Assembly (NCBI GenBank): GCA_947380175.1
Contig: CANCPZ010000004.1
Coordinates: 1-41,972 of the forward strand
DNA length: 41,972 nt
Source: Bacteroidota bacterium
Lineage (GTDB): Bacteria > Bacteroidota > Bacteroidia > 2-12-FULL-35-15
Direction: 5' to 3'
Part shown: positions 26,735 to 36,323 of the stretch, one piece after another
Layout of the letters: the number at the start of each line of letters is the position of its first letter
Numbering within the stretch: position 1 is the stretch's first letter
Notes under the pieces: model-generated
What the model was told of the DNA's origin: nothing
What the model saw: the letters and a program-made list of their open reading frames with translations, nothing else
The model's database searches: none
Made by a program: the position numbers and the translations under genes

Positions 26735-26761
26735 TTGGCTTTAAAAAACAGCACCATATTA

Positions 26762-28735
26762 ATGGGAAAAGAACATCATCACGTTCACAAAGTATCAGCA
26801 GCGGCATTACTTGTAACACTAGGTATTATTTTCGGAGACATTGGTACCTCTCCATTATATGTATTAAAAGCAATAGCCGGTGAAAAACCTATAGATGCTG
26901 AAACAATAAAAGGAGGACTCTCCTGTATTTTTTGGACGCTTACATTACAAACCACATTAAAATATGTAATCCTCACACTTCGTGCTGATAACAAAGGTGA
27001 AGGAGGTATTTTTTCGCTATATGCACTTGTACGCAGAGCTAAAATCAAATGGTTAATGTACCCTGCTATTATTGGGGGTAGCACTCTTTTAGCAGATGGT
27101 ATAATTACCCCACCTATTTCTGTTGCATCTGCCGTTGAAGGGTTGCGTGGCATTAATCCAAACATACAAACCGTTCCGATTGTTATCTGCATACTTGTTG
27201 TTTTATTTACATTACAACAATTTGGAACAAAATTTATTGGAAAGTTTTTTGGACCAATTATGTTTGTATGGTTTTTAATGTTAGCCATTTTAGGGGTTTC
27301 TCAACTTGTCTTTAATATCGGTATCATTAGTGCTATAAATCCTTATTATGCTTACAAATTACTTTTTATTCACCCTGGAGGCTTTTTAGTATTAGGTGCT
27401 GTATTTCTTTGTACTACAGGTGCCGAAGCGCTATATTCCGACTTAGGACACTGTGGAAGAGAGAATATTCGCATTAGCTGGTTTTTTGTAAAAACAGCAT
27501 TGTTATTGAATTATTTTGGGCAAGGGGCGTGGCTAATTTCGCAACAAGGTCAGGTTTTGGTAACTAAAAATGCATTAGGGGAAGTAGTAAAATCAATTAA
27601 TCCATTTTTTGCCATTATGCCAAATTGGTTTATTCCTGCAGGTATTATTATTGCAACAATGGCTGCCGTAGTTGCAAGTCAAGCATTAATTAGTGGGTCA
27701 TTTACGTTAATTAATGAGGCTATTCGTCTAAACTTTTGGCCTAAAGCAAAAGTTAAATACCCTACCGATTTGAAAGGACAACTTTATATTCCTTCGGTAA
27801 ACTGGTTGCTTTTAGCTGGATGTATAGGCGTTGTGCTTTATTTTAAAGAGTCTTCTGGAATGGAGGCTGCATATGGTTTAGCAATTGTACTTACCATGTT
27901 AATGACTACCACACTTTTGACTTATTATATGATTATTAAGCGCTATAACCGTGTATTTACCTTTGCTTGCCTAATAACCTATATAACAATAGAAACATCT
28001 TTCTTAATAGCCAATCTAAATAAATTTACTCATGGAGGTTGGATTACTTTATTAATTGCGAGTTTACTTATTTCCATAATGATGGTGTGGTATTTTGCTA
28101 GAAAGATTAGGAATAGATATGTGGAATTTGTAAAACTTGTGGACTATTTGCCTGTATTAGAAGATTTAAGTAGAGATTTAACTATTCCTAAATACGCTAC
28201 TCATTTGGTATATTTAACAAGTGCAAATAATATTGAGGAAATTGAATCTAAAATCATTTACTCCATTATGCAAAAACAGCCCAAGCGTGCTGATATCTAT
28301 TGGTTTGTGCATGTTGATGTTGTTGATGAACCTTATCGAATGGAGTATAAAGTGTGTGAATTTATTCACGATGATGTTATCCGTATCGACTTTAGATTAG
28401 GATTCCGGGTGGCCCCAAAAGTAAATGTAATGTTTAGAAAAGTGGTTGAGGATATGGTGAAAAATAAAGAAGTGGATATCACGAGTCGTTATAAGTCGCT
28501 TAACAAAAATAATATTATTGGCGATTTCCGTTTTATTGTTATCGAAAAATTCTTATCCTATGAAAACGAATTACCATTCTACGAAAAAGTTATTTTGGAT
28601 GTTTATGCTTTCATTAAACATTTAAGCTTATCGGAAGAAAAAGCATTTGGGTTGGACACAAGCTCCGTTACTGTTGAAGCTGTTCCTCTTATCATTACAC
28701 ACCCAAAAGAGTTAAATCTAAAAAGGATTCCATAA
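26762..28735 (+). CDS. kup: KUP family potassium transporter
   Basis: VTLGIIFGDIGTSPLYVLKAI; GGIFSLYALVRRAKIKWLMYPAIIGGSTLLADGIITPPISVASAVEG; start re-assigned to ATG 26762. Confidence 0.95.
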   Translation: MGKEHHHVHKVSAAALLVTLGIIFGDIGTSPLYVLKAIAGEKPIDAETIKGGLSCIFWTLTLQTTLKYVILTLRADNKGEGGIFSLYALVRRAKIKWLMYPAIIGGSTLLADGIITPPISVASAVEGLRGINPNIQTVPIVICILVVLFTLQQFGTKFIGKFFGPIMFVWFLMLAILGVSQLVFNIGIISAINPYYAYKLLFIHPGGFLVLGAVFLCTTGAEALYSDLGHCGRENIRISWFFVKTALLLNYFGQGAWLISQQGQVLVTKNALGEVVKSINPFFAIMPNWFIPAGIIIATMAAVVASQALISGSFTLINEAIRLNFWPKAKVKYPTDLKGQLYIPSVNWLLLAGCIGVVLYFKESSGMEAAYGLAIVLTMLMTTTLLTYYMIIKRYNRVFTFACLITYITIETSFLIANLNKFTHGGWITLLIASLLISIMMVWYFARKIRNRYVEFVKLVDYLPVLEDLSRDLTIPKYATHLVYLTSANNIEEIESKIIYSIMQKQPKRADIYWFVHVDVVDEPYRMEYKVCEFIHDDVIRIDFRLGFRVAPKVNVMFRKVVEDMVKNKEVDITSRYKSLNKNNIIGDFRFIVIEKFLSYENELPFYEKVILDVYAFIKHLSLSEEKAFGLDTSSVTVEAVPLIITHPKELNLKRIP

Positions 28736-28835
28736 ATAAAAAAAATGAAGTTATAACGGAAGTTATATTTCATTTATTAATAATTGGTGAAAATTTATAT
28801 CTTTAAAACTAATAATAATCAAAAACTAAAAGCAA

Positions 28836-29417
28836 ATGAAACTAAAAGCACTTTTTACATTAGCAACCGTAGCAACACTTTCGGTTGCATTTAAATTAAC
28901 AGAATCATCAACATGGACAGTAGATAAGTCTCATGCTAAATTAGGCTTTACAGTAAGTCATTTAATGGTATCGGATGTAGAGGGTTGGTTTAAAACTTTT
29001 GATGCAAACATTACAGCTACGAATGAAGATTTTTCGGACGCCGTAGTCGAAATGACAGCAGATGTTGCAACGATTAATACAGAAGATGAAAATCGTGACA
29101 AACATTTAAAAACAGCTGATTTTTTTGATGTACAAAAGTTTCCTACATTGACTTTTAAAAGCTCTTCTTTCAAAAAAGTAGATGCGCTTAATTACAAGGT
29201 AAAAGGTAATTTAACAATGCACGGCATAACAAAACCTATTGAACTTAATGCTACCGCAAAAATTGGAACAAATCCAATGAGCAAAAAAACCATTGCAGGA
29301 TTTAAAATTACTGGGCTAATAAACCGCAATGATTTTGGCCTAGGAGTTGCAATACCTGGAGCTATTGTAGGAGAAGATGTTTCAATTGTTGCTAATGTAG
29401 AATTCGTAAAAAAATAA
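28836..29417 (+). CDS. YceI family protein, secreted
   Basis: Signal peptide then WTVDKSHAKLGFTVSHLMVSDVEGWFKTFDA; KTADFFDVQKFPTLTFKSSSF. Confidence 0.95.
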   Translation: MKLKALFTLATVATLSVAFKLTESSTWTVDKSHAKLGFTVSHLMVSDVEGWFKTFDANITATNEDFSDAVVEMTADVATINTEDENRDKHLKTADFFDVQKFPTLTFKSSSFKKVDALNYKVKGNLTMHGITKPIELNATAKIGTNPMSKKTIAGFKITGLINRNDFGLGVAIPGAIVGEDVSIVANVEFVKK

Positions 29418-29428
29418 TTTTTTACATT

Positions 29429-29497
29429 TTGTAGCACCAATTAATACTGATTTCATTTTAAAAAGGAATCAGCCCTATTGCCTTTATCTTGCTACAA
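29429..29497 (+). promoter_or_regulatory. nested inverted-repeat leader between yceI-like gene and ygiD
   Basis: ttgtagca (29429-29436)/tgctacaa (29490-29497); caat (29438-29441)/attg (29477-29480); ctgatttc (29447-29454)/ggaatcag (29465-29472, one wobble). Confidence 0.6.
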
Positions 29498-30324
29498 TGA
29501 AACTAAAAGATTTGAAAACCATTTCAAATGGTTTAACTCAAACCGAAAAAATGCCGGTATTATTTTTAGGCCACGGCAGCCCAATGAATGCAATTGAAGA
29601 AAATGAATTTGTTATAGGTTTTAAGAATGTTGGAAAAGATATTCCAAAACCAAATGCAATCTTAATTGTTTCTGCTCATTGGGAAACAAAAGGAACCTTT
29701 GTAACAGCTATGGATAAACCTCGAACCATTCACGATTTTCGAGGCTTTCCAAAAGCTTTATTTGATATAGAATATCCTGCACCTGGTTGTCCCGAATTAG
29801 CATTTGAAACAAAAAAAATTATTACAAAAACCCAGATTGGATTAGATGAACAATGGGGTTTGGATCATGGCGCATGGACCGTTATTAAACACATCTACCC
29901 AAACGCTGATGTACCAATAATACAAATGAGTATTGATTATACACAAGGTGGACAGTACCATTACGAATTAGCAAAAGAACTAGCATCGCTTCGTAACAAA
30001 GGGGTTTTAATTGTTGGGAGCGGAAATATGGTTCATAATTTAGCAATGATTGCATGGGATAAATTAGATGCAGATAACTATGGATATGACTGGGCAATTG
30101 AAGCGATTGAAAAAATGAAAGAGTATATTTTGTCCGACAACTTCCAGCCATTAATTAATTTTAAAAACCAAGGAAAAATTTTCGATTTAGCCATTCCAAG
30201 CCAAGAGCATTATTTACCATTAATTTATAGTTTGGCTTTAAAAGAGCGCTACGAAAAAATTACACTCTTTAACGACAAGGCTATTGGAGGTTCATTAACT
30301 ATGACATCATTAAAAATTAGTTAA
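29497..30324 (+). CDS. ygiD: 4,5-DOPA dioxygenase extradiol / LigB-type class III extradiol dioxygenase
   Basis: MPVLFLGHGSPMNAIEENEFVIGFKNVGKDIPKPNAILIVSAHWETKGTFVTAMDKPRTIHDFRGFPKALFDIEYPAPGCP; LDHGAWTVIKHIYPNADVPIIQMSID. Confidence 0.94.
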   Translation: MKLKDLKTISNGLTQTEKMPVLFLGHGSPMNAIEENEFVIGFKNVGKDIPKPNAILIVSAHWETKGTFVTAMDKPRTIHDFRGFPKALFDIEYPAPGCPELAFETKKIITKTQIGLDEQWGLDHGAWTVIKHIYPNADVPIIQMSIDYTQGGQYHYELAKELASLRNKGVLIVGSGNMVHNLAMIAWDKLDADNYGYDWAIEAIEKMKEYILSDNFQPLINFKNQGKIFDLAIPSQEHYLPLIYSLALKERYEKITLFNDKAIGGSLTMTSLKIS

Positions 30325-30372
30325 CAATTTTTAATGCTTTTTTTTAAAAAAAGGAAATAAAAATGTACCTTT

Positions 30373-31668
30373 TTATTCGAATCTTTTCGAAATTTTTTCT
30401 TCAACAAAATCACGTAACTCAACAATCTTAATCGTATCAACTACCTCGGAAGCAAAGGCGTGCATCAACATTTTTTTTGCACTGATTTCACTTATGCCAC
30501 GTGCTCGTAAATAAAACACCTTTTCTTCATCTAGCTTACCTGTTGAGGTGCCATGCGAGCACTTTACATCGTCGGCATAAATTTCTAATTGTGGTTTTGT
30601 ATTGATTGTTCCATCATCACTTAACAAAATATTTTTGTTTGATTGAAATGCATTTGTTTTTTGAGCATCTTTCCGAACATATATTTTTCCATTGAAAGTT
30701 GCTGATGATTTATCTTCAATGATTCCCTTGTAAAGTTCATTGCTATTGCAGTTTGGTTTACGATGATCAACCAATGTGTGATTATCGACCACTTGATTTT
30801 CGTTCGTCAAATACAACCCATTCAAATTCGATTCAATGTGCTCTCCAGCTAAAACGATTGCTAAATTATTGCGAACAAATGAGCCACTTAATGTGAATGT
30901 TTCGGTAGTGAAAACACTTTTTGTATTTTGATTTACATGTGTTGTATTTAACAAAAAACCAAATTCTTTTTCATCTTGTATTTTATAATGATCTACAATC
31001 GAGTTTTCGCCAATAACAATTTCTGTCAATGCATTGTTAAATGTTTTGGCTTTAGAATCAATGTTTCTGAACGATTCAATAATTGTAACATTTGCATTTC
31101 CATCAACTACGATTAAATTACGCGGATTAATAATTGTGTTTTCAGAAACAGAGGAAATATGAATGATGTGAATAGGTATTTCAATAATTGCACCTTTTGC
31201 AATATGTATAAAAACACCACCATTTGTTAATGCAGTATTTAAAGCTACAAATGGGTCTGCATCAACATCTGAATATTTTGAAAAATGTGTTTGAAATATT
31301 TCATTACTTGAGGCCACAGTAATATCAATAATTTGCAACCCCTTTGGTAAGTTAGTTAATTCAGAATTCGATAAATTTAAAACACCATTTTCTATTGCAA
31401 TAACAATAGCATTTTTTAAAATATGAGTATCTACAAGTTGTTCGCGACTAATTTTATGTTGACTTGAAAAAGCAAATTCGCCTTTCAAAATCAACCCCAA
31501 ATTAACATACTTATATTCTTCACTCTTGCGACTTGGAATACCTTGTTTGGCAAAGCTTTCCATCGCTCGACTGCGCAAAGTTAAATCACCAAAAAATGAA
31601 TTTTTTGAATAGTCGAATTCTGCAATCAATTTATCTTTTATTGTATTTTGTTTTGTAACTGTTTCCAT
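30373..31668 (-). CDS. sufD: Fe-S cluster assembly protein SufD
   Basis: GIPSRKSEEYKYVNL; C-terminal KPQLEIYADDVKCSHGTSTGKLDEEKVFYLRARGISEISAKKMLMHAFASEV. Confidence 0.96.
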   Translation of the reverse strand: METVTKQNTIKDKLIAEFDYSKNSFFGDLTLRSRAMESFAKQGIPSRKSEEYKYVNLGLILKGEFAFSSQHKISREQLVDTHILKNAIVIAIENGVLNLSNSELTNLPKGLQIIDITVASSNEIFQTHFSKYSDVDADPFVALNTALTNGGVFIHIAKGAIIEIPIHIIHISSVSENTIINPRNLIVVDGNANVTIIESFRNIDSKAKTFNNALTEIVIGENSIVDHYKIQDEKEFGFLLNTTHVNQNTKSVFTTETFTLSGSFVRNNLAIVLAGEHIESNLNGLYLTNENQVVDNHTLVDHRKPNCNSNELYKGIIEDKSSATFNGKIYVRKDAQKTNAFQSNKNILLSDDGTINTKPQLEIYADDVKCSHGTSTGKLDEEKVFYLRARGISEISAKKMLMHAFASEVVDTIKIVELRDFVEEKISKRFE

Positions 31669-31681
31669 CCAATGAATAAAT

Positions 31682-32437
31682 TTATGCTCCTATTTCTTCT
31701 TTAATAAAATCATACCCTTTTTCTTCAAGCTCTAAAGCCAATTCTTTAGAACCAGTTTTAACAATTTTTCCATTAAATAAAACATGAACCACATCAGGTA
31801 CAATATAGTCTAACAAACGTTGGTAATGAGTAATAACAATGGTTGCATTGTCTTTTGATTTTAATTTGTTTACTCCGCCAGCAACAATTCGAAGTGCATC
31901 AATATCAAGCCCGCTGTCAGTTTCATCTAAAATAGATAAACAAGGATCAAGCATTGCCATTTGAAAAATCTCATTGCGTTTTTTTTCACCACCACTGAAA
32001 CCTTCATTCACTGAACGGTTTGCAAGCTTTCCATCGAGTTCAACTAATTTTTGTTTTTCTTTTAAACGAGCTAAAAAATCTTTTGCTTCCATAGGTTCTA
32101 AACCTTTGTATGCCCTAATTTCATTGATCGCCGTTTTTAAAAAATTAACATTGCTAACTCCGGGAATTTCTATCGGGTATTGAAACGCGAGAAATAAACC
32201 TTCTCTTGCTCTGTCTTCTGGAGAAAGTTCTAATAAATTTTTTCCATTAAATATTACGGAACCTTCGGTAACTTCGTAATCTTCACGACCAGCAAGCACA
32301 GAAGATAAAGTGCTTTTACCTGAACCGTTCGGTCCCATAATCGCATGAACTTCTCCTGCTTTTATTTCTAAATTAATTCCCTTTAGAATTTCTTTTCCCC
32401 CTATAGAGGCATGTAAATTTTTTATTGATAACATCAT
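31682..32437 (-). CDS. sufC: Fe-S cluster assembly ATPase SufC
   Basis: Walker A GPNGSGKSTLSSVLAG; GFSGGEKKRNEIFQMAMLDPCLSILDETDSGLDIDALRIVA. Confidence 0.98.
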   Translation of the reverse strand: MMLSIKNLHASIGGKEILKGINLEIKAGEVHAIMGPNGSGKSTLSSVLAGREDYEVTEGSVIFNGKNLLELSPEDRAREGLFLAFQYPIEIPGVSNVNFLKTAINEIRAYKGLEPMEAKDFLARLKEKQKLVELDGKLANRSVNEGFSGGEKKRNEIFQMAMLDPCLSILDETDSGLDIDALRIVAGGVNKLKSKDNATIVITHYQRLLDYIVPDVVHVLFNGKIVKTGSKELALELEEKGYDFIKEEIGA

Positions 32438-32511
32438 TTTTTGTTTTTACAATTATGGCACAATTCACACTAAGAAAGAATTTTTTATAGTCTTAGCTGT
32501 GAATTTATTTT

Positions 32512-33963
32512 TTATCCTACAGACCCTTCTAAGCTCACCGACAATAATTTCTGTGCTTCCACAGCAAACTCCATAGGTAATTTATTTAATACTTCTTTAC
32601 AATAACCATTCACAATTAAACCAATTGCTTTTTCATTGTCAATTCCTCTTTGTTTACAATAAAATAATTGATCTTCACCAATTTTTGAAGTCGTTGCTTC
32701 GTGCTCTACTATAGCTGACTTATCTTTTATTTCGATATAAGGAAATGTGTGTGCACCACATTTATCACCCATCAATAAACTATCACATTGCGAAAAATTA
32801 CGGGCGTTACTAGCACCCTTTGCAATACGAACCAAACCTCTATAACTATTGTTACTAAAACCAGCAGAAATTCCTTTTGATATAATAGTGCTTCTAGTGT
32901 TTTTTCCTAGATGTATCATTTTTGTGCCTGTATCGGCTTGCTGATGGTTATTTGTAAGGGCAACTGAGTAAAACTCTCCGATGGAGTTGTCGCCTTTTAA
33001 AATTACTGAAGGATATTTCCAGGTAACTGCTGATCCAGTTTCTACCTGCGTCCAAGAAATTTTTGAATTGTCTTCTAAACAAACACCTCGCTTTGTAACA
33101 AAATTAAAAATTCCACCTTTCCCATTTTTATCACCAGGGTACCAATTTTGAACGGTACTGTATTTAACTTCTGCATTTTTGTGAGTAACAATTTCTACAA
33201 CAGCAGCATGTAATTGATTTTCATCACGCATAGGAGCGGTGCAACCTTCAAGATAACTCACATAAGCATCTTCATCGGCAACAATTAAGGTACGTTCAAA
33301 CTGACCGGTTCCCGAGGCGTTGATTCGGAAATAGGTAGAAAGCTCCATTGGACAACGAACTCCTTTTGGAATGTAACAAAACGATCCATCTGTAAATACT
33401 GCTGAATTGAGAGCAGCATAAAAATTATCGGTATATGGAACCACCGAACCCATATATTTTTTAACCAATTCGGGGTGTTCCTGAACAGCTTCGCCAAATG
33501 AACAAAAAATAATACCCTTCTCAGATAATGTTTCTTTGAAAGTTGTTTTTACTGAAACGCTATCCATTACAATATCCACAGCAATTCTGCTTTCAACACC
33601 ACTTAAACGTTTTTGCTCTTCGATACTAATACCAAGTTTTTCGAAGGTTTTTAATAATTCAGGATCAACTTCATCTAAACTATTTAATTGCACTTTAGGT
33701 TTTGGAGCCGAATAGTAAATGATGTCTTGAAAATTTGGCTTGATGTATGAAACGTGAGCCCAATTAGGCTCCTCCAGTGTTAACCAATATTTAAAAGCTT
33801 TTAAGCGATATTCCAACATCCATTGTGGCTCATTTTTTTTCTTAGAAATAAAACGAATAATGTCTTCATTTAAGCCTTTTGGAGCATTATCCGCTTCAAT
33901 ATCTGTTACAAAACCGTACTTATATTCCGAACTAATTTGTTCTGCTAAAATTTCGTTTGCCAT
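32512..33963 (-). CDS. sufB: Fe-S cluster assembly protein SufB
   Basis: [76 protein letters not shown]. Confidence 0.98.
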   Translation of the reverse strand: MANEILAEQISSEYKYGFVTDIEADNAPKGLNEDIIRFISKKKNEPQWMLEYRLKAFKYWLTLEEPNWAHVSYIKPNFQDIIYYSAPKPKVQLNSLDEVDPELLKTFEKLGISIEEQKRLSGVESRIAVDIVMDSVSVKTTFKETLSEKGIIFCSFGEAVQEHPELVKKYMGSVVPYTDNFYAALNSAVFTDGSFCYIPKGVRCPMELSTYFRINASGTGQFERTLIVADEDAYVSYLEGCTAPMRDENQLHAAVVEIVTHKNAEVKYSTVQNWYPGDKNGKGGIFNFVTKRGVCLEDNSKISWTQVETGSAVTWKYPSVILKGDNSIGEFYSVALTNNHQQADTGTKMIHLGKNTRSTIISKGISAGFSNNSYRGLVRIAKGASNARNFSQCDSLLMGDKCGAHTFPYIEIKDKSAIVEHEATTSKIGEDQLFYCKQRGIDNEKAIGLIVNGYCKEVLNKLPMEFAVEAQKLLSVSLEGSVG

Positions 33964-33975
33964 TTCTGATTTTTA

Positions 33976-34302
33976 TTAAACCCCAAAACTTTCACCACAA
34001 CCACAAGTACGAGCAGCGTTTGGATTATTAAACACAAACCCTTTACCATTAAGACCTCCGGTATAATCAAGCTCTGTACCTATTAAATACAAAAAACTTT
34101 TTTTATCCACGGCAATCTTAATTCCTTTGTCTTCAAAAACCTGATCACCTTCCAAAATTTGGTTATCAAATTCTAATTTGTAGGAAAGCCCTGAACACCC
34201 ACCACCATCAACACCTACACGAATAAATGTGCCTTCGGGACGATTTTCGTTTTTTATTAAATTTAACGCGTGTTGTTTTGCATTTTCGGAAACTGTTATC
34301 AT
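33976..34302 (-). CDS. HesB/IscA-type Fe-S carrier (SufA-like)
   Basis: FIRVGVDGGGCSGLSYKLEFD; C-terminal NPNAARTCGCGESFGV; the three conserved cysteines are present. Confidence 0.95.
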   Translation of the reverse strand: MITVSENAKQHALNLIKNENRPEGTFIRVGVDGGGCSGLSYKLEFDNQILEGDQVFEDKGIKIAVDKKSFLYLIGTELDYTGGLNGKGFVFNNPNAARTCGCGESFGV

Positions 34303-34343
34303 TCTATTATGTATTTAAATCAAGTAGTTTGCTTCTTATTCTT

Positions 34344-34362
34344 ATTTAGATTGAATCTAAAT
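34344..34362 (-). promoter_or_regulatory. perfect 9-1-9 palindrome, candidate Fur-family-type operator of the suf operon
   Basis: ATTTAGATT G AATCTAAAT, directly downstream of the suf -7 element. Confidence 0.6.
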
Positions 34363-34368
34363 CGAATA

Positions 34369-34400
34369 CAAACTTACCTAAAGTTAGCTGTTTTTGCAAG
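34369..34400 (-). promoter_or_regulatory. Bacteroidota-type promoter of the suf operon
   Basis: Minus strand: CTTG (34400-34397), 20-bp spacer, TAAGTTTG (34376-34369), matching TTTG-N19-21-TAnnTTTG apart from one base in the -33 element. Confidence 0.6.
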
Positions 34401-34435
34401 TAAATTGGCGCTCATTTTATGAATAAAATTATAGC

Positions 34436-34466
34436 TTCGATAAAACTACAAAAAAAATTATCTTTG
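34436..34466 (+). promoter_or_regulatory. promoter of the GT2/STELLO-like gene pair, divergent from suf
   Basis: TTCG (34436-34439), 19-bp spacer, TATCTTTG (34459-34466); start codon 34495. Confidence 0.5.
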
Positions 34467-34494
34467 GAAATAAATTTCAACTAAGACTATACTA

Positions 34495-35229
34495 ATGTTT
34501 TACTATAAAAAATGGGCAATTGTAGTTCCGATGGCCAACGAGGAAGAAGATTTTAAGCCTTTTATAGAGATGCTTAATTTTGTTATTAACGAATTAAATC
34601 CAGGGAACGTATATTTTGTCATTGATAAAGCTTCGAATGATCGAACACTTAATTTATGTCAGGAATTATCCGCTAAAGATCCTCGATACATCACTGTTTG
34701 GGCTCCCGAAAATCGCAATGTGGTTGATGCGTATGTTAAAGGATTAAAAGTTGCATACGAAGCTGGTCACGAAATAATTATTGAAATGGATGCAGGTCTT
34801 TCACATGACCCACGTGCAATACCAATGTTTTTGCGTGTTTTAAACGAAGGGAACGAATGTGCATTTGGAAGTAGATTTATTAATGGTGGTTCGATGGGCG
34901 ATTCGCCTTTTAAACGAAAATTGTTATCTAAAACAGGAACTGTATTAGCAAACGTCTTATTAGGTACCACTTTACTTGATATGACATCAGGATACCAGGG
35001 GTTTCATCGCGATATTGTAGCAAAAATAATTGCTCACAATTTTAAATCGAAGGCCCATTTTTATCAAACGGAATTGCGTTATTTGCTTCGTAAACGGAGA
35101 ATTTTTGAAGTGCCAATACATTATCAAGCTCCATCACCAAGGGTTTCGAAAAATGCAATTAAAAACGCATACCAAACTTTATTTTATTATTTTTTTCAAC
35201 GATTAATAGGTAACAAACCAACATTATAA
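34495..35229 (+). CDS. family 2 glycosyltransferase, dolichol-phosphate-mannose-synthase-like
   Basis: AIVVPMANEEEDFKPFIEML...VIDKASNDRTLNLCQEL...IIIEMDAGLSHDPRAIPMFLRVL...GSRFINGGSMGDSPFKRKLLSKTGTVLANVLLGTTLLDMTSGYQGFHRDI. Confidence 0.93.
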   Translation: MFYYKKWAIVVPMANEEEDFKPFIEMLNFVINELNPGNVYFVIDKASNDRTLNLCQELSAKDPRYITVWAPENRNVVDAYVKGLKVAYEAGHEIIIEMDAGLSHDPRAIPMFLRVLNEGNECAFGSRFINGGSMGDSPFKRKLLSKTGTVLANVLLGTTLLDMTSGYQGFHRDIVAKIIAHNFKSKAHFYQTELRYLLRKRRIFEVPIHYQAPSPRVSKNAIKNAYQTLFYYFFQRLIGNKPTL

Positions 35230-35235
35230 ATTTAT

Positions 35236-36240
35236 ATGTCCAAATCACTAATTATTACATCTATTGCAAACGATAAGCACCCTATTTTAAAAACTTTTTC
35301 TGAGGAGTGTAAATCTAACAATGTATCTTTTATTGTTATTGGTGACACAAAATCTCCAAACGAATTTAACTTGGAAGGGTGCGATTTTTGGAGTATTGAA
35401 CGTCAATTAACATTACCTTTTCAATTAGCTAAAATTTTACCAACCCGCCACTACGCTCGAAAAAATTTAGGTTATTTATTAGCTATTAAAAATGGCTGTA
35501 CCGAGTTGCTTGAAACAGATGATGACAATATTCCTAACAAAGAATTTTGGAATAAAAAAGAGCGAGAAGTGATGAGTAGCAATTTCGAAAATTCAGGTTG
35601 GGTAAATGTATATCATTATTTTACAAAACATAAAATTTGGCCCCGAGGCTTCCCTTTGGAAGAATTACAAAACGAACAAATCGATATCAATACGTTAAAG
35701 CAAACAAAAACTGATTGTCCTATTCAACAAGGATTAGCAGATGAAAACCCAGATGTGGATGCGGTGTACCGATTAACATATCCGTTACCAATTAATTTTG
35801 AAATAGAAGCAAAATTATCCTTAGGAAAAAATGCCTGGAGCCCATTTAACAGCCAAAATACATATTGGTTTAAAGATGCTTTTATGTTGATGTACTTGCC
35901 ATCGTATTGTAGTTTTAGGATGACAGATATTTGGAGAAGCTATGTGGCACAACGTATTGCTTGGGAATGTGGTTGGAGTATATTATATCACGAACCAACT
36001 GTTTGGCAACAACGAAACGAACATAATTTAATGAAAGATTTTGAAGATGAAATTTCTGGATATACCAATAATTTGAATATCTGTAAAGAGTTACAAAATC
36101 TGGCATTGAAAAAAAGCAAAGCAAATATTGCGGAAAATCTAATTACATGTTATCAAAAATTAATTGATCTTAATTTAGTTGGAAAAGAAGAAATGACATT
36201 GCTAAAAGCTTGGATTAAGGATATTTCAGCGCTTTTATAA
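35236..36240 (+). CDS. STELLO (DUF288)-like glycosyltransferase
   Basis: SLIITSIANDKHPILKTFSEECKSNNVSFIVIGDTKSPNEF...ARKNLGYLLAIKNGCTELLETDDDNIPNKEFW; WRSYVAQRIAWECGWSILYHEPTVWQQRNEHNLMKDFEDEISGY. Confidence 0.78.
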   Translation: MSKSLIITSIANDKHPILKTFSEECKSNNVSFIVIGDTKSPNEFNLEGCDFWSIERQLTLPFQLAKILPTRHYARKNLGYLLAIKNGCTELLETDDDNIPNKEFWNKKEREVMSSNFENSGWVNVYHYFTKHKIWPRGFPLEELQNEQIDINTLKQTKTDCPIQQGLADENPDVDAVYRLTYPLPINFEIEAKLSLGKNAWSPFNSQNTYWFKDAFMLMYLPSYCSFRMTDIWRSYVAQRIAWECGWSILYHEPTVWQQRNEHNLMKDFEDEISGYTNNLNICKELQNLALKKSKANIAENLITCYQKLIDLNLVGKEEMTLLKAWIKDISALL

Positions 36241-36251
36241 TATCATTAAAC

Positions 36252-36272
36252 AATAATATCAATGATATTATT
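36252..36272. repeat. 21-bp perfect dyad upstream of rpoN
   Basis: aataatatca a tgatattatt; a TATTTTTG -7-like element follows at 36300-36307. Confidence 0.6.
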
Positions 36273-36323
36273 CATCAAATATTAGGGATAAATATTTGTT
36301 ATTTTTGTAAAAAAATCGCTTTT

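Noticed and set aside
26785-27288. 167-aa minus-strand ORF
   Set aside because: Antisense to kup; no domain signature.
35945-35960. TGGCAC-N6-TTGC resembling a sigma-54 -24/-12 site near rpoN
   Set aside because: Spacer is one base too long for the canonical GG/GC spacing and the site lies inside the STELLO-like coding sequence.
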